A stretch of 64,000 nucleotides of DNA from Halieaceae bacterium (GTDB lineage Bacteria; Pseudomonadota; Gammaproteobacteria; Pseudomonadales; Halieaceae), in NCBI GenBank assembly GCA_902547755.1, contig CACCPA010000001.1:62001-126000 (forward strand), read 5' to 3'. Of the stretch, positions 25,463-34,130 are shown piece after piece. A model generated the notes under the pieces. The model was not told the DNA's origin, ran no database searches, and was given only the letters and a program-made list of their open reading frames with translations. The translations under genes were made by a program, and so were the position numbers. Position 1 is the first letter of the stretch. Each line of letters opens with the position of its first letter.

Positions 25463-26255
25463 ACATGCGCACAATGACGTGAGCGAGGCCGATCCCTCCG
25501 TGGTATCGGTAAGTCGCAGACTGCAAGAGGATGGTGCCTTCGTCGAAAACTTCGACGCGGTTGTCGCCGAAGTTCCCATCGCAATGTCATTCAACAGTAT
25601 TTCGTATGCAGTCATGATGGCCACCCCTTGTGACTTGGAAGACTTCATTCGTGGATTCGCCATTGGCGAGGGGATCGTCGACAGTGCGCGAGCGATTTTT
25701 GACATTGACATAGAGTTCGGTGACGTCGGCGTCGCCGTAAATGCCACTGTCTCTAACAAAACGGCGCGCCGGTTAAAGGCTAGGCGCCGATCCATGGCCG
25801 GCCCGAGTGGATGTGGTCTCTGCGGCATCGAGTCGATCGAGCACATTACGAGAGAGATATTGCGGCTGCAGGCGGCCAATCTGCCGAGCCAGGCTGCACT
25901 CGATAAAGCACTCAGCGATATGCGACATAGACAAGTGGTGTCTCAGTCCACATCAGGTACACACGCGGCCGTCTGGTGCGATATAGATGGCAATATCGTG
26001 TCACTGAGAGAAGACGTGGGCCGGCACAATGCACTCGATAAACTCATTGGCTGGCATAGTTTGAAACCGGCTGACGGTTTCGTGCTGGTGAGTAGCCGTG
26101 CAAGCTATGAGATGGTGGCAAAAGCCGCAACGGCCGGCATTGGCGTACTTGCGGCGGTTTCGGCACCGACCTCTATGGCCATAGAGACAGCGAGGGCCGC
26201 TAACCTCAAGCTCATCGCGTTTGCATCAAACGGCCGGCACGCACTTTATTCCTGA
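25455..26255 (+). CDS. fdhD: FdhD, formate dehydrogenase accessory sulfurtransferase
   Basis: 266 residues. It transfers sulfur from a cysteine desulfurase to the Mo-bis-MGD cofactor before insertion into FdsA. The catalytic cysteine pair is in GPSGCGLCGIES, and the C-terminal REDVGRHNALDKLIG and SSRASYEMV motifs are diagnostic. The start is TTG 25455, overlapping the end of fdsA by 8 bases. In related operons this gene is called fdsC. The small fdsD gene that often follows is absent here. Confidence 0.95.
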   Translation: MAEHAHNDVSEADPSVVSVSRRLQEDGAFVENFDAVVAEVPIAMSFNSISYAVMMATPCDLEDFIRGFAIGEGIVDSARAIFDIDIEFGDVGVAVNATVSNKTARRLKARRRSMAGPSGCGLCGIESIEHITREILRLQAANLPSQAALDKALSDMRHRQVVSQSTSGTHAAVWCDIDGNIVSLREDVGRHNALDKLIGWHSLKPADGFVLVSSRASYEMVAKAATAGIGVLAAVSAPTSMAIETARAANLKLIAFASNGRHALYS

Positions 26256-26266
26256 GTAGCCTCGCG

Positions 26267-26971
26267 TTAGTCGCGGTCAGGACTCACTGATTCATCGAAA
26301 CGTTGGTTTTTTAGGAAGGGAGCGATCAATAGTCCCGTTAGCGTCATCGGATAGTGGGGCGATCCCCCAATGCCAATATTGTCTGAGGGGCGCTCACCCT
26401 TCACTTTGTGAAACGTGCCGAAAAGAATGTCCCAGACAATAAATTCGCCCCCGTAATTGCAATCACCGATCTTTTTATCTGGGTAATGGTGGTAACGATG
26501 GTTATCGCCGATAGAGAACAGGTACTCCCAAAACTCCGGTGTTAAATCGATATTTGAGTGCTGAAAAAGCCCAATACTCAACTGCATAAACACTGCCACC
26601 ATTACGATTTCCGCGGACGGTTGCAGCAGGGCGAAGGGCGCGGCAAAAAGTATCGCTTGCACAATGACCTCGACCGGGTGGCTGCGGATGCCGTTTAGCC
26701 AATACAGGCGTTTCACTGAGTGGTGAGTGGCATGAAAACGCCATAGAAATGCGTTCTCGTGAAGCGCACGGTGCAGCCAGTAGCGAAAGAAGTCCTTAAT
26801 CAGAATAAACAGCATGACTTGCACAGCACTAGGAAGCTCGCTAGGCCAAAATTCATGACCATAGGGTTCAAGCGTCTTGACAAGTGATACCAAAAACAAC
26901 ACTTGAATCAGGTACTTTGCGAAACCATTCCAGAACGCGTTAGAGATAAACATCATGACGTCAACGGTCAT
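26267..26971 (-). CDS. Sterol desaturase / fatty-acid hydroxylase family protein
   Basis: 234-residue membrane di-iron enzyme. The histidine boxes are HRALHE, HATHHS and NHRYHHYP, with hydrophobic segments between them, as in the FA-hydroxylase superfamily. It probably hydroxylates or desaturates a lipid, hopanoid or carotenoid; the substrate cannot be read. It is convergent with fdhD, 11 bases away. The 27014-27343 membrane-protein gene lies upstream in the same direction with 42 bases between, so the two may be cotranscribed. Confidence 0.9.
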   Translation of the reverse strand: MTVDVMMFISNAFWNGFAKYLIQVLFLVSLVKTLEPYGHEFWPSELPSAVQVMLFILIKDFFRYWLHRALHENAFLWRFHATHHSVKRLYWLNGIRSHPVEVIVQAILFAAPFALLQPSAEIVMVAVFMQLSIGLFQHSNIDLTPEFWEYLFSIGDNHRYHHYPDKKIGDCNYGGEFIVWDILFGTFHKVKGERPSDNIGIGGSPHYPMTLTGLLIAPFLKNQRFDESVSPDRD

Positions 26972-27013
26972 GTCGTTCCCGCCTTCCAGCTAATCGCGAC
27001 TGAAGCGCATTAG

Positions 27014-27343
27014 TCATTCAAGTGGTGCAGCAAAGAGCCCATAGACAACAGGGATAAGAGCTAGGGTTGCGATCGACGTAATCGATGCACCGGCATCGGT
27101 AGCTTCGAACCCTAACCATATTGAGATGATAAGCGTCAAGGGAAACAGCGTGTGCGCAATGACAGCCCGCAACCACGTGCCCTCCAACCAATAGGAGGCG
27201 CGGTCTAATCGTCGCAAAAACACATTCAGGGGTAGGATCAATAAATAATGACCCAGCTCCTCGATTAGGTTCAGCGGCGCTCCCGCCCAGCGCGCTAGGC
27301 GGCTTGCAAAGACCTCATTAGAGGGGAGTTCTTGGTTTCGCAT
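27014..27343 (-). CDS. Small membrane protein, unknown
   Basis: About 109 residues with two C-terminal hydrophobic segments (AVIAHTLFPLTLIISIWLG, then IATLALIPVVYGLFA) after an amphipathic start. I do not recognise it. The frame opens at TTG 27376, but ATG 27343 (MRNQELPSNE) is the first conventional start and is used here. It may be cotranscribed with the sterol-desaturase-type gene and is divergent from the TetR gene, so TetR control is possible. Confidence 0.65.
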   Translation of the reverse strand: MRNQELPSNEVFASRLARWAGAPLNLIEELGHYLLILPLNVFLRRLDRASYWLEGTWLRAVIAHTLFPLTLIISIWLGFEATDAGASITSIATLALIPVVYGLFAAPLE

Positions 27344-27459
27344 CGATATTGTTCTTATGGTACGCGTCAGTGCCAATCAGTGCCGGAGAATACAGCATCC
27401 GATCGTTCTGTCACAAAAATAGTCCTCCCCAGTCTTGGACGTTGCAGTCGAGCAGGCTC

Positions 27460-27480
27460 TATACTGATTGCGTATCGCAA
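27460..27480 (+). promoter_or_regulatory. Candidate -10 box with overlapping TetR-type operator
   Basis: TATACT at 27460-27465 is a good -10 element; TTGGAC at 27435-27440 could be the -35 with a long 19-base spacer. The palindrome TTGCG-TAT-CGCAA (27468-27480) falls on the expected start of transcription. This lies between the divergent membrane-protein gene and the TetR gene, where a TetR repressor normally binds. Assignment is by position and symmetry. Confidence 0.45.
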
Positions 27481-27594
27481 AATGAGGAGTGAGTTGGCCG
27501 CAATGTGTTATCGCGGTCAGTGCATTTCGTTTTCATCGTAAGTCTTAAAATGCAAGGTAGTTGTGAGTAGCGTTACACGCAGATTGAAGAAAAG

Positions 27595-28212
27595 ATGAGT
27601 TCAGTTGCCCAATTATCTGATGGCAGACGACTGCGCTCTGAGCGGAGTCGTCAAGCGATGATCAACGCCGCCTTAATCTTGATCGAGGAGGGTAACTTTG
27701 CGCCCACGGCTAAGCAGATCTCGGCGCGCGCCGGTGTAGGTATCCGTTCCTTCTTCCGCCAATTCGTGGATATGGACCAGTTCTTTGCCGCGGTGGACGA
27801 GCACACGGTTGGGTCTTTTTGGGAGAGTTTTCTTCACGAGGGAGACCGAGAGGGGGAACTGAGTGAGCGTCTAGATTCGATTGTGGCAACCTATGCCAAG
27901 GCATTTGAAGAGCATCGTTCACTGTTACTCTCGACAAAGTCTCTGCGCTGGAGTTCTCGGGTTTTGAAGGAGAACTATGAGCGCTACCAACAGATGTCCA
28001 GAGCCAACAAAGAGCGATGGCTGCCAGAAATAAGTCAGCTTCCTTCGGACGAAAGAGAGTTGGCCGACGCGTATTTGTCGTTCGAGATGTGGCATCGTCT
28101 GCGTGACATTCAAGCTTTGTCATGCAGCGCCGCACAGACTGCCGTTCTGAAGGCCCTGACACGACTGCTTAATCCCAAGGGCGAAGTCTTTACTCATCGC
28201 GGTAGTTATTGA
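27595..28212 (+). CDS. TetR/AcrR family transcriptional regulator
   Basis: 205 residues. The N-terminal helix-turn-helix (RSERSRQAMINAALILIEEG, then PTAKQISARAGVGIRSFFRQF) is typical TetR. The C-terminal helical domain would bind a ligand I cannot identify. It is probably autoregulated through the palindrome at 27468-27480 and may also control the divergent 27343/26971 genes or the DsbA-type gene downstream. A terminator follows at 28234. Confidence 0.9.
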   Translation: MSSVAQLSDGRRLRSERSRQAMINAALILIEEGNFAPTAKQISARAGVGIRSFFRQFVDMDQFFAAVDEHTVGSFWESFLHEGDREGELSERLDSIVATYAKAFEEHRSLLLSTKSLRWSSRVLKENYERYQQMSRANKERWLPEISQLPSDERELADAYLSFEMWHRLRDIQALSCSAAQTAVLKALTRLLNPKGEVFTHRGSY

Positions 28213-28233
28213 AAAGCAGACTGAAAGGAACTT

Positions 28234-28264
28234 GATGTGGCATATTATGTGCCATATCTTTTTT
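28234..28264 (+). terminator. Intrinsic terminator of the TetR gene
   Basis: GATGTGGCA (28234-28242) pairs with TGCCATATC (28250-28258), nine pairs including one G-T, loop TATTATG, followed by six T (28259-28264). It isolates the TetR gene from the DsbA-type gene. Confidence 0.75.
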
Positions 28265-28328
28265 GGGACGATTTATACATCTGTTTTATCCATGCTCAAA
28301 CCAATAACAACACTACCCCGGGGGCGTC

Positions 28329-29699
28329 ATGTCACAGCAATTTAAGGAGCAAGGCGGAGCGGCAACCATGGACCCATCGCCATTGGCGCGTCGTCTGACC
28401 TCGAATCTTGCCAGTTACTTGAAAAGCGAAAAAAAGCTGATAAAACGCCGAGTGAAAGCGGAAAAGGCGAGAAAAAAGGAGGGTCGACCCCATGTCGTTG
28501 ATTACTTTCATCAAGTGGAAGATGGCTACAGTCACCTCGCGAGTCAGGTGCTGGAACAGTTTGCCCAGCGCTATGACATTGAATTGCGATGCCACATCGT
28601 TCGTGGCCCTGAAGGTAAGAATGCGCCCGACGCTGCGTTGCTGCTGAAGCTCTCGCAATACGATTCGGCGCTCATCGCCAATGAGTACGGACTGAACTTT
28701 CCAAGAGGCAGTAATCCTCCCAGTCCAGAGACCGTAAGTCAGGCAAATGCATTGTTAGCAAACGTGCCTCAAGCGGAGCTCCCAAGGCTCATGGCAACAG
28801 TGGGCGACGCGCTGTGGTCTGGTGATGAGGCGGCACTCGCCACACTGACTGATCAGCATGGTTGTGCCTCACCCGAGGATACCGAGGCGCGGTTGAATGC
28901 AGCCACGGGCCTGCGCGCTCAGCTGAAACACTATTCCGGTGCTATGTTCCACTATGCAGGTGAGTGGTATTGGGGGGTCGATAGGCTTCACTACCTGGAG
29001 GCGCGCCTCGCAGACCTAGGTGCAGACCACCAGTCAGATCAGCCTTACATGACGCAATGTCCCGATGTGTCGGTCGAGGGCGTGGACAATGCATCCGATC
29101 TGACACTCGAGTTTTTTCCCTCGCTGCGCAGCCCTTATACCTCGATTGTGTTTGATGAAACCATCCAGCTTGCAGAAAAGGCGGGCGTCAAATTGTCGAT
29201 GCGCCCGGTCTTGCCGATGGTGATGCGTGGTGTGCCTGCTACTCGTGAAAAGGGTATGTATATCTTCTCTGATACCGCCCGAGAGGCCCGCAGGCGCGGC
29301 GTTGCTTACGGCAACATGTATGACCCCATCGGTAACCCGGTGAGGCGCTGCTACTCGCTGTATCCCTGGGCCGTCAGTAAAGGAAAGGGGAATGAACTCC
29401 TATCCAGCTTCTTAAAACATGCATTCGCGCTGGGTGTTAACACCAATAACAATCGCGGTCTCAAGCGAGTTGTCGAGTCCGCTGGTCTGAGCTGGAGTGA
29501 GGCGAAAACACATCTGGGTGAGACGGAGTGGGAGGCATTACTCGAAACGAATCGTCTCTCAATGTACGAGGGCGGTTTGTGGGGCGTTCCCAGCTATCGA
29601 CTGATTGATGCCCAGGGACAAACCCACTTAGAAATTTGGGGCCAAGACCGGCTTTGGTTAGTCGCCAGGGAAATCCGTCGGCTTCATTGCGTGAGCTAG
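28329..29699 (+). CDS. Large two-domain DsbA/HCCA-isomerase-like protein
   Basis: 456 residues. The C-terminal half is a DsbA-type thioredoxin fold of the 2-hydroxychromene-2-carboxylate isomerase class: LEFFPSLRSPYTSIVFDE, PVLPMVMRGVP, ARRRGVAYGNMYDPIG, YEGGLWGVPSYRL. The N-terminal half looks like a diverged second copy (VVDYFHQVEDGYSHLASQV). No CxxC motif is present, so it is not an ordinary disulfide oxidoreductase; relatives use glutathione. No signal peptide, so it is cytoplasmic. A GST and a single-domain relative lie just downstream. Confidence 0.82.
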   Translation: MSQQFKEQGGAATMDPSPLARRLTSNLASYLKSEKKLIKRRVKAEKARKKEGRPHVVDYFHQVEDGYSHLASQVLEQFAQRYDIELRCHIVRGPEGKNAPDAALLLKLSQYDSALIANEYGLNFPRGSNPPSPETVSQANALLANVPQAELPRLMATVGDALWSGDEAALATLTDQHGCASPEDTEARLNAATGLRAQLKHYSGAMFHYAGEWYWGVDRLHYLEARLADLGADHQSDQPYMTQCPDVSVEGVDNASDLTLEFFPSLRSPYTSIVFDETIQLAEKAGVKLSMRPVLPMVMRGVPATREKGMYIFSDTAREARRRGVAYGNMYDPIGNPVRRCYSLYPWAVSKGKGNELLSSFLKHAFALGVNTNNNRGLKRVVESAGLSWSEAKTHLGETEWEALLETNRLSMYEGGLWGVPSYRLIDAQGQTHLEIWGQDRLWLVAREIRRLHCVS

Positions 29700-29780
29700 C
29701 GGGTCAACGGCAGCATTGATTTAAGAAGCCTCACTGACGGCAACTCACGGCCAGAGCAGCGTTACCACGTGAGTATGGGG

Positions 29781-30422
29781 TTACCCGAAGCCCAGCGCTT
29801 TTGCTTCTTTTGCCAAAATAGTGGCAACAGCAGGCTCACCCCGAACGGCCTTAATGTGTGCTGCGAACTTAGGGTACGTGTCGCTGCACACCTCATAGCC
29901 TGCATAGCTCGCGTTCACAAATGGGGTTACCAACGTCAAGTCGGCGACAGAGAACGTACCAAACATATAACCCTCACTGGGTAACTGTCCGTCGATATAG
30001 CTCAGGAGAGGCGGTAGTTTTTTATCTATGATCGTGGTGATCAGTGCCTCGTCGGGGTCTTGCTTGAAAGCACGTGGGCGCATAAAGCGCTGAAAAAAGA
30101 TTCCCGCAGCAAGCTCGGCTACCGGTCCGGATGCGAAATCATCGTACCAATCGGCCATTGCCTTATCCGCGAGATCAGTCGGGTAAAAAGGAACATCCGG
30201 GTAGGCGGACTCAAGGTAGCGGCAGATCACTTTGGAATCGCCAAGCGTCAGGTCGCCGTCCACGAGCGTCGGAATCTTGCCCAGCGGATTGAGCTTTTTA
30301 TAGTCCTCGTCACCGGTAAAAGGCATTTGCGTGACCATTTCATACTCGAGACCTTTGAGCTCAAGGGTAATCAATACTTTTCTGACAAATGGAGAGCCGT
30401 GAACGCCGTGGACTTTTAGCAT
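29781..30422 (-). CDS. Glutathione S-transferase family protein
   Basis: 213 residues. The N-terminal thioredoxin-like domain has GSPFVRKVLITLELKGLEYE and the glutathione-binding cis-proline region NPLGKIPTLVDGDLTLGDS, which also carries the ES/DS glutathione contact. The C-terminal domain is all-helical. A serine in the active-site loop (GSPF) is the likely catalytic residue. It conjugates or reduces electrophiles with glutathione. It lies between two DsbA/HCCA-isomerase-like genes, all of glutathione-related families, suggesting a small detoxification group. Confidence 0.92.
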   Translation of the reverse strand: MLKVHGVHGSPFVRKVLITLELKGLEYEMVTQMPFTGDEDYKKLNPLGKIPTLVDGDLTLGDSKVICRYLESAYPDVPFYPTDLADKAMADWYDDFASGPVAELAAGIFFQRFMRPRAFKQDPDEALITTIIDKKLPPLLSYIDGQLPSEGYMFGTFSVADLTLVTPFVNASYAGYEVCSDTYPKFAAHIKAVRGEPAVATILAKEAKALGFG

Positions 30423-30581
30423 GAATACCTCATTTCTTTTTGCTATCGCTGATCATCTTTCAGTTTTTAGAATGTAGCATCTTTGACGAGCGGATGAAGT
30501 GGCCTTAGGGCTTGCATCGATTGAGTGCAACGATGAGCATTGTATGGCTGTATTTCTATATTGAGTTTTGAGGATACTTCC

Positions 30582-31187
30582 GTGGCGCAGCTAACATTCT
30601 TTTATGACCTTTCTTCTCCTTGGACTTATCTCGCGTTCAACAACGTTCAAGAGGTCATTGCAGAGACGCAGGCCACGGTGTCATGGCGTCCCTTTCTGGT
30701 GGGTGGTGTGTTCAATGCGGTCAATCAAAGTGTTTACGCTGCGCGCTCTAACCCAACGGACCTCAAAGTCATCCATAACTTCACTTGGCTTCACGAGTGG
30801 GCGCGTCTCGCGAACTTACCGTTGGATTTCCCGACAGAACATCATCCGGTGAAGTCCGTGTTACCCATGCGCATGTGCTGCGCACTTGAGCACGATCAGG
30901 AGATCCTCAAGGCTTTCACACAAGCCGCGTTTGATGCCTATTTTGCTGACGGTCGAAATATTGATGACCATCTGGTGATGGCCGATGTCGCGAAAAGTGT
31001 TGGTCTTGATGGTGAAGCGTTGTTAAGTAGGGCGGTTGAGCCGGCGATTAAGGATCGCTTGCGCGCCAATACAGAAGAAGCCATCGCAGAGGGCGCCTAT
31101 GGTTCGCCCACCATGATCGTAAACGAGTCTCAGCTTTACTTCGGTAACGATCAGTTGCCGCTGGTGCGTCAGGCGCTCGCTGGCTAA
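30582..31187 (+). CDS. DsbA family / HCCA isomerase-like protein
   Basis: About 201 residues of the 2-hydroxychromene-2-carboxylate isomerase/kappa-GST group. It starts AQLTFFYDLSSPWTYLAF, where the serine after DLSS replaces the CxxC of true DsbA, and ends with GAYGSPTMIVNESQLYFGNDQL, the conserved cis-proline and C-terminal motif. The frame opens upstream at 30540, but AGGAT at 30571-30575 places GTG 30582 as the start. It is divergent from the GST gene. Likely a glutathione-dependent isomerase of aromatic breakdown. Confidence 0.88.
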   Translation: MAQLTFFYDLSSPWTYLAFNNVQEVIAETQATVSWRPFLVGGVFNAVNQSVYAARSNPTDLKVIHNFTWLHEWARLANLPLDFPTEHHPVKSVLPMRMCCALEHDQEILKAFTQAAFDAYFADGRNIDDHLVMADVAKSVGLDGEALLSRAVEPAIKDRLRANTEEAIAEGAYGSPTMIVNESQLYFGNDQLPLVRQALAG

Positions 31188-31198
31188 GGCTGATCAGC

Positions 31199-31885
31199 CT
31201 AGAAAAGCTTGTACCGTGGGCCTCGCGGCTTAGGGACGGTGTGTGTTTCGGGAAGCTGGCACAAGCGTTCCATTTTGTTGATGCTTCCGTCCGCGTATTC
31301 CCAAATGAGGATTTCACCATCGCGATACCGCCGAACAACCTTTGGTCCCCAACCAAACACATAAAAGTTTAGGATCTCCTCTTCCCAAATCATTGAAGCA
31401 GAAGTTCTCATGCAAAAGTCTCTGCCACCGGCTGTGAACAGTACGTTGCCTTCTGTGTCATTAGTGTTCAGCCCGCCGGTGCTGTTTGGCCCGTAGTCAT
31501 GAATGACGCCCTCGGCAGTGACGACAACACGCTTGCCACATTGCTCCACGCGCTCGATATGACCTGCCCTCGCGCCCTCTATCGCTCGCCATAGACCACG
31601 AATATCGTCGGCACCCTCTGACAGTGGTTCGGTACAGTCCCTGAGGACGGGTAGTGGAAACTGTGAGTAGCCACAGCCTGGGGTATTGCCTTTGGGAATG
31701 TCGCTCGCAGTCATGCCACTGCCATCTAAGACCGGAAGTTCACAGTAATTGATCTGTGAGCCGTCGCCCGCCAAGGTCGCGGGGTCGATCGTCAGCGGTG
31801 GGCGCGGCGATAAGTAGGCGAGCCAGAATAGACCCGCAACAATAAGGGAAAAGCCACCGAGTGTGTATTTGAGGACGCGGAACAT
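31199..31885 (-). CDS. Membrane-anchored exported protein, unknown
   Basis: About 228 residues. A single N-terminal membrane anchor (YTLGGFSLIVAGLFWLAYL) precedes a periplasmic domain with six or more cysteines (INYCELP, TPGCGYS, LRDCTEP, VEQCGKR, RDFCMRT, ERLCQLP), which suggests disulfides. I do not recognise the family. The frame opens at 31978, but ATG 31885 follows an AGGAG ribosome site and gives a clean membrane-anchor start. The DUF2855 gene ends 46 bases upstream in the same direction. Confidence 0.7.
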   Translation of the reverse strand: MFRVLKYTLGGFSLIVAGLFWLAYLSPRPPLTIDPATLAGDGSQINYCELPVLDGSGMTASDIPKGNTPGCGYSQFPLPVLRDCTEPLSEGADDIRGLWRAIEGARAGHIERVEQCGKRVVVTAEGVIHDYGPNSTGGLNTNDTEGNVLFTAGGRDFCMRTSASMIWEEEILNFYVFGWGPKVVRRYRDGEILIWEYADGSINKMERLCQLPETHTVPKPRGPRYKLF

Positions 31886-31931
31886 AACGTGACTATCTCC
31901 TGAGTTGTGAGGCTCCTGGGGTGTCAGGCTA

Positions 31932-33035
31932 TTAGGGTCGTAGGATGATGCCTTCTTCGGCACCCACGTTACCGTCAAGCATGTCGCGGATTTTTTCTGT
32001 CATTGCTTCGGGTCCATGCGACTCCGACAATTGAATCCAACCACTTGCTGCCATGAGAAAGTCGATCATTGCAGCCCCCATTTGGCGCATCATTGCGCCT
32101 GAGCCTATCCGCTCACGCAACACAGCGATTTGATCGGGCGCAGACCAGAACACGGGTTTGGCGCCGGGCAGATCACGGTTTGCTCCAAAGGCGCCCGCAT
32201 TCCAGTGCGTTTTACCTACCGCGCCCGAATAGGGGATCGTATCGCCCAGACGCGTGTGAAGTGCTGCGACCACGTCGGCGTTACCAGCAACGTCAAAAAT
32301 CAGCGTAGCGGGCCCCACGGGTATGAGTGGCACCTCATCGTAGGTGAGAACCGTGTCGTAGCAGTCCAAGCTTTTCACGAATGCCGTGTTCTTCGGGGAG
32401 GTAAGGCCGATTGTTTCGATTTTTTCCGAGAAGTGCTTGCGCATCAGATACCCAAAGCCCATGGCTGTTTTTGCTGACGCAGAGGTAACCACAATGCGCT
32501 TTGCGCCGTAAAAGTCATGATCCTCGCAGTAGCTTTGCATCAGGAATGAGGTGCCAAATAAGGGCCTAAACAGCATGATGGCCTCTTCAAACTCGGCGGC
32601 ATAGCCTGGCTCCGCTTTGGTGAAGGCGTATTCGTTATAAAACGGTGGCACAACAGCTCGACATTTACGGGTATCAGTAAACCCGCTGTGACTGACGTCG
32701 CCCGGGATCATCGTTATATGAGAGGCAATGGGCAGGAATCCGTAGATCCGATCACCGACGGTGATATCCGGATGGTTCGACTGAACGATGTCTCCATAGC
32801 CCCAGCAGGGCAGGTTCGCGTAGCCGTCACTGGCGGGATAAATATCGAGATAGCGGATTAACCCTGCCTTGCCCGCGAAGCCATAGCTGATGGAATTCGC
32901 TGTCATCGCAATCTTGTCTATTCGGACACGGATCTCGCCATCGACTAGGTCCTTGTTCGGTTCGGGCTGCATTTCAACGCGCGACTGTCGGAAATCTTCG
33001 ATATCGAGAGAAAGTGTGTAGGCTGAGTTAGTCAT
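31932..33035 (-). CDS. DUF2855 family protein
   Basis: 367 residues resembling the DUF2855 family, which has a medium-chain dehydrogenase/reductase-like fold: an N-terminal GroES-like half (GEIRVRIDKIAMTANSISYG, VGDRIYGFLP) and a nucleotide-binding-like half (KRIVVTSASAKTAMGFGYLMR). The catalytic function is not established. The frame extends upstream to 33242, but ATG 33035 fits the family start and lies about 27 bases after a good promoter (33069-33097). The 31199-31885 gene is probably cotranscribed. Confidence 0.83.
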   Translation of the reverse strand: MTNSAYTLSLDIEDFRQSRVEMQPEPNKDLVDGEIRVRIDKIAMTANSISYGFAGKAGLIRYLDIYPASDGYANLPCWGYGDIVQSNHPDITVGDRIYGFLPIASHITMIPGDVSHSGFTDTRKCRAVVPPFYNEYAFTKAEPGYAAEFEEAIMLFRPLFGTSFLMQSYCEDHDFYGAKRIVVTSASAKTAMGFGYLMRKHFSEKIETIGLTSPKNTAFVKSLDCYDTVLTYDEVPLIPVGPATLIFDVAGNADVVAALHTRLGDTIPYSGAVGKTHWNAGAFGANRDLPGAKPVFWSAPDQIAVLRERIGSGAMMRQMGAAMIDFLMAASGWIQLSESHGPEAMTEKIRDMLDGNVGAEEGIILRP

Positions 33036-33068
33036 ACCGAAGGTCACAGGTTGTTCTAGCGAGTATCG

Positions 33069-33097
33069 ACGATAGGTTATGGCATAAATAGTGTCAA
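33069..33097 (-). promoter_or_regulatory. Sigma-70 type promoter of DUF2855 gene
   Basis: On the minus strand TTGACA (33092-33097) and TATCGT (33069-33074) are separated by exactly 17 bases. This predicts a start near 33062 and a leader of about 27 bases before ATG 33035. Confidence 0.6.
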
Positions 33098-33393
33098 TAA
33101 AGGATGGCGAGCGTTTAAACGTGGAGCAGGGACGAATCAAGGAGGCGAACCGTGAGGCGGATAGAGCCGCGATCCTACCGTTTCGGCGTGTTTGCGATGG
33201 GTTAAACTCGACACCGTGATGTTTCCTCTTATACTTCAGCACCGGCGAGTTTGGGCGCGACCGTTAAGATACAAAGAATGTGGGCCTATGGCGCGGAACG
33301 AAAAATAACTCAGGCACCCATAGACCAGTTGATAAACAGTAAGCGAGCAACCCAGCACGGAGCCCTCCGGACAAGCTTTGAACCACGCAGAAC

Positions 33394-33424
33394 GCGTTAA
33401 ACAAATAGCGCGTTGAACAAATAG
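33394..33424 (+). repeat. Tandem 16-bp repeat upstream of psd
   Basis: GCGTTAAACAAATAG (33394-33408) and GCGTTGAACAAATAG (33410-33424) differ at one base and are spaced by 16 bp. The second copy abuts the ribosome site of psd. It could be a direct-repeat binding site or a small duplication. Confidence 0.5.
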
Positions 33425-33440
33425 AAAGGTACACGAACCG

Positions 33441-34130
33441 ATGAACATGATGGACGCAGTCATTCTGCCGATGCACCCAGAAGGGCGTAAATTTGTGGCA
33501 ATTTTTGCCGTGATTGCTTTTGTTTTGGGTCAGATTTGGGAGCCCTTGTTTTGGGTGGGGTTGGGTGTCACGGTCTGGTGTTATTACTTCTTCCGAGACC
33601 CCGAGCGAGTCGTGCCCCAAGGTGAGAGTTTCATCATTTCTCCTGCGGACGGTGTGGTATCGCTCATTCAAGAGGTGACACCGCCCGCTGAGATGGGGTT
33701 GGGTGACGAACCACTGACCCGTGTGTCAGTGTTTATGAATGTTTTCAATTGTCACGTAAACCGAGCGTGTATTGAAGGCACCGTGACGAACGTAACTTAT
33801 CACCACGGGAAGTTTTTAAACGCTTCTCTCGATAAGGCGTCTGAGCACAATGAGCGCAATTCCATCACGATTTCCAGAGATGACGGTCTCACTATCGGTA
33901 TTACACAGATTGCGGGGCTCGTTGCTAGACGCATCGTCTGTTTTGTCGAGCAAGGCGCCACACTAAGTGCCGGTGACCGCTTTGGACTGATTCGCTTTGG
34001 TAGCCGACTCGACATTTATCTTCCGAATGGCGTGGGCCCAGCCGTATGTCTTGGCCAGAAAACTGTAGCGGGTGAAACTATTTTGGCGCACTTGGACCAA
34101 CCGAAGGCCCGCCTCGGGGTCGCCAAGTGA
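33441..34130 (+). CDS. psd: Phosphatidylserine decarboxylase proenzyme, short (archaeal-type) form
   Basis: 229 residues. Makes phosphatidylethanolamine from phosphatidylserine. An N-terminal hydrophobic stretch (about 18-48) anchors it in the inner membrane. SPADG (68-71) and VFNCHVNR carry the conserved Asp and His. The self-cleavage site is G187-S188 in IRFGSRLDI, where Ser188 becomes the pyruvoyl group, in place of the LGST of long Psd enzymes. It overlaps pssA by 4 bases, forming a two-gene PE synthesis operon. A tandem repeat lies directly upstream. Confidence 0.92.
   Translation: MNMMDAVILPMHPEGRKFVAIFAVIAFVLGQIWEPLFWVGLGVTVWCYYFFRDPERVVPQGESFIISPADGVVSLIQEVTPPAEMGLGDEPLTRVSVFMNVFNCHVNRACIEGTVTNVTYHHGKFLNASLDKASEHNERNSITISRDDGLTIGITQIAGLVARRIVCFVEQGATLSAGDRFGLIRFGSRLDIYLPNGVGPAVCLGQKTVAGETILAHLDQPKARLGVAK

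Larger units (their letters stand above)
33036..33440. other. Gene-free region (405 bp) between divergent DUF2855 and psd
   Basis: No supported gene; open frames here are short extensions or shadows. It contains the DUF2855 promoter (33069-33097), a 10-bp palindrome CGTTTAAACG (33112-33121) just upstream of it, and a tandem repeat just before psd (33394-33424). A single CCTACCGT at 33174-33181 is probably chance. Confidence 0.5.

Noticed and set aside
33174-33181. Further CCTACCGT near DUF2855
   Set aside because: An isolated 8-mer, away from glucan genes, expected by chance at about this frequency; not included in the proposed regulon motif.
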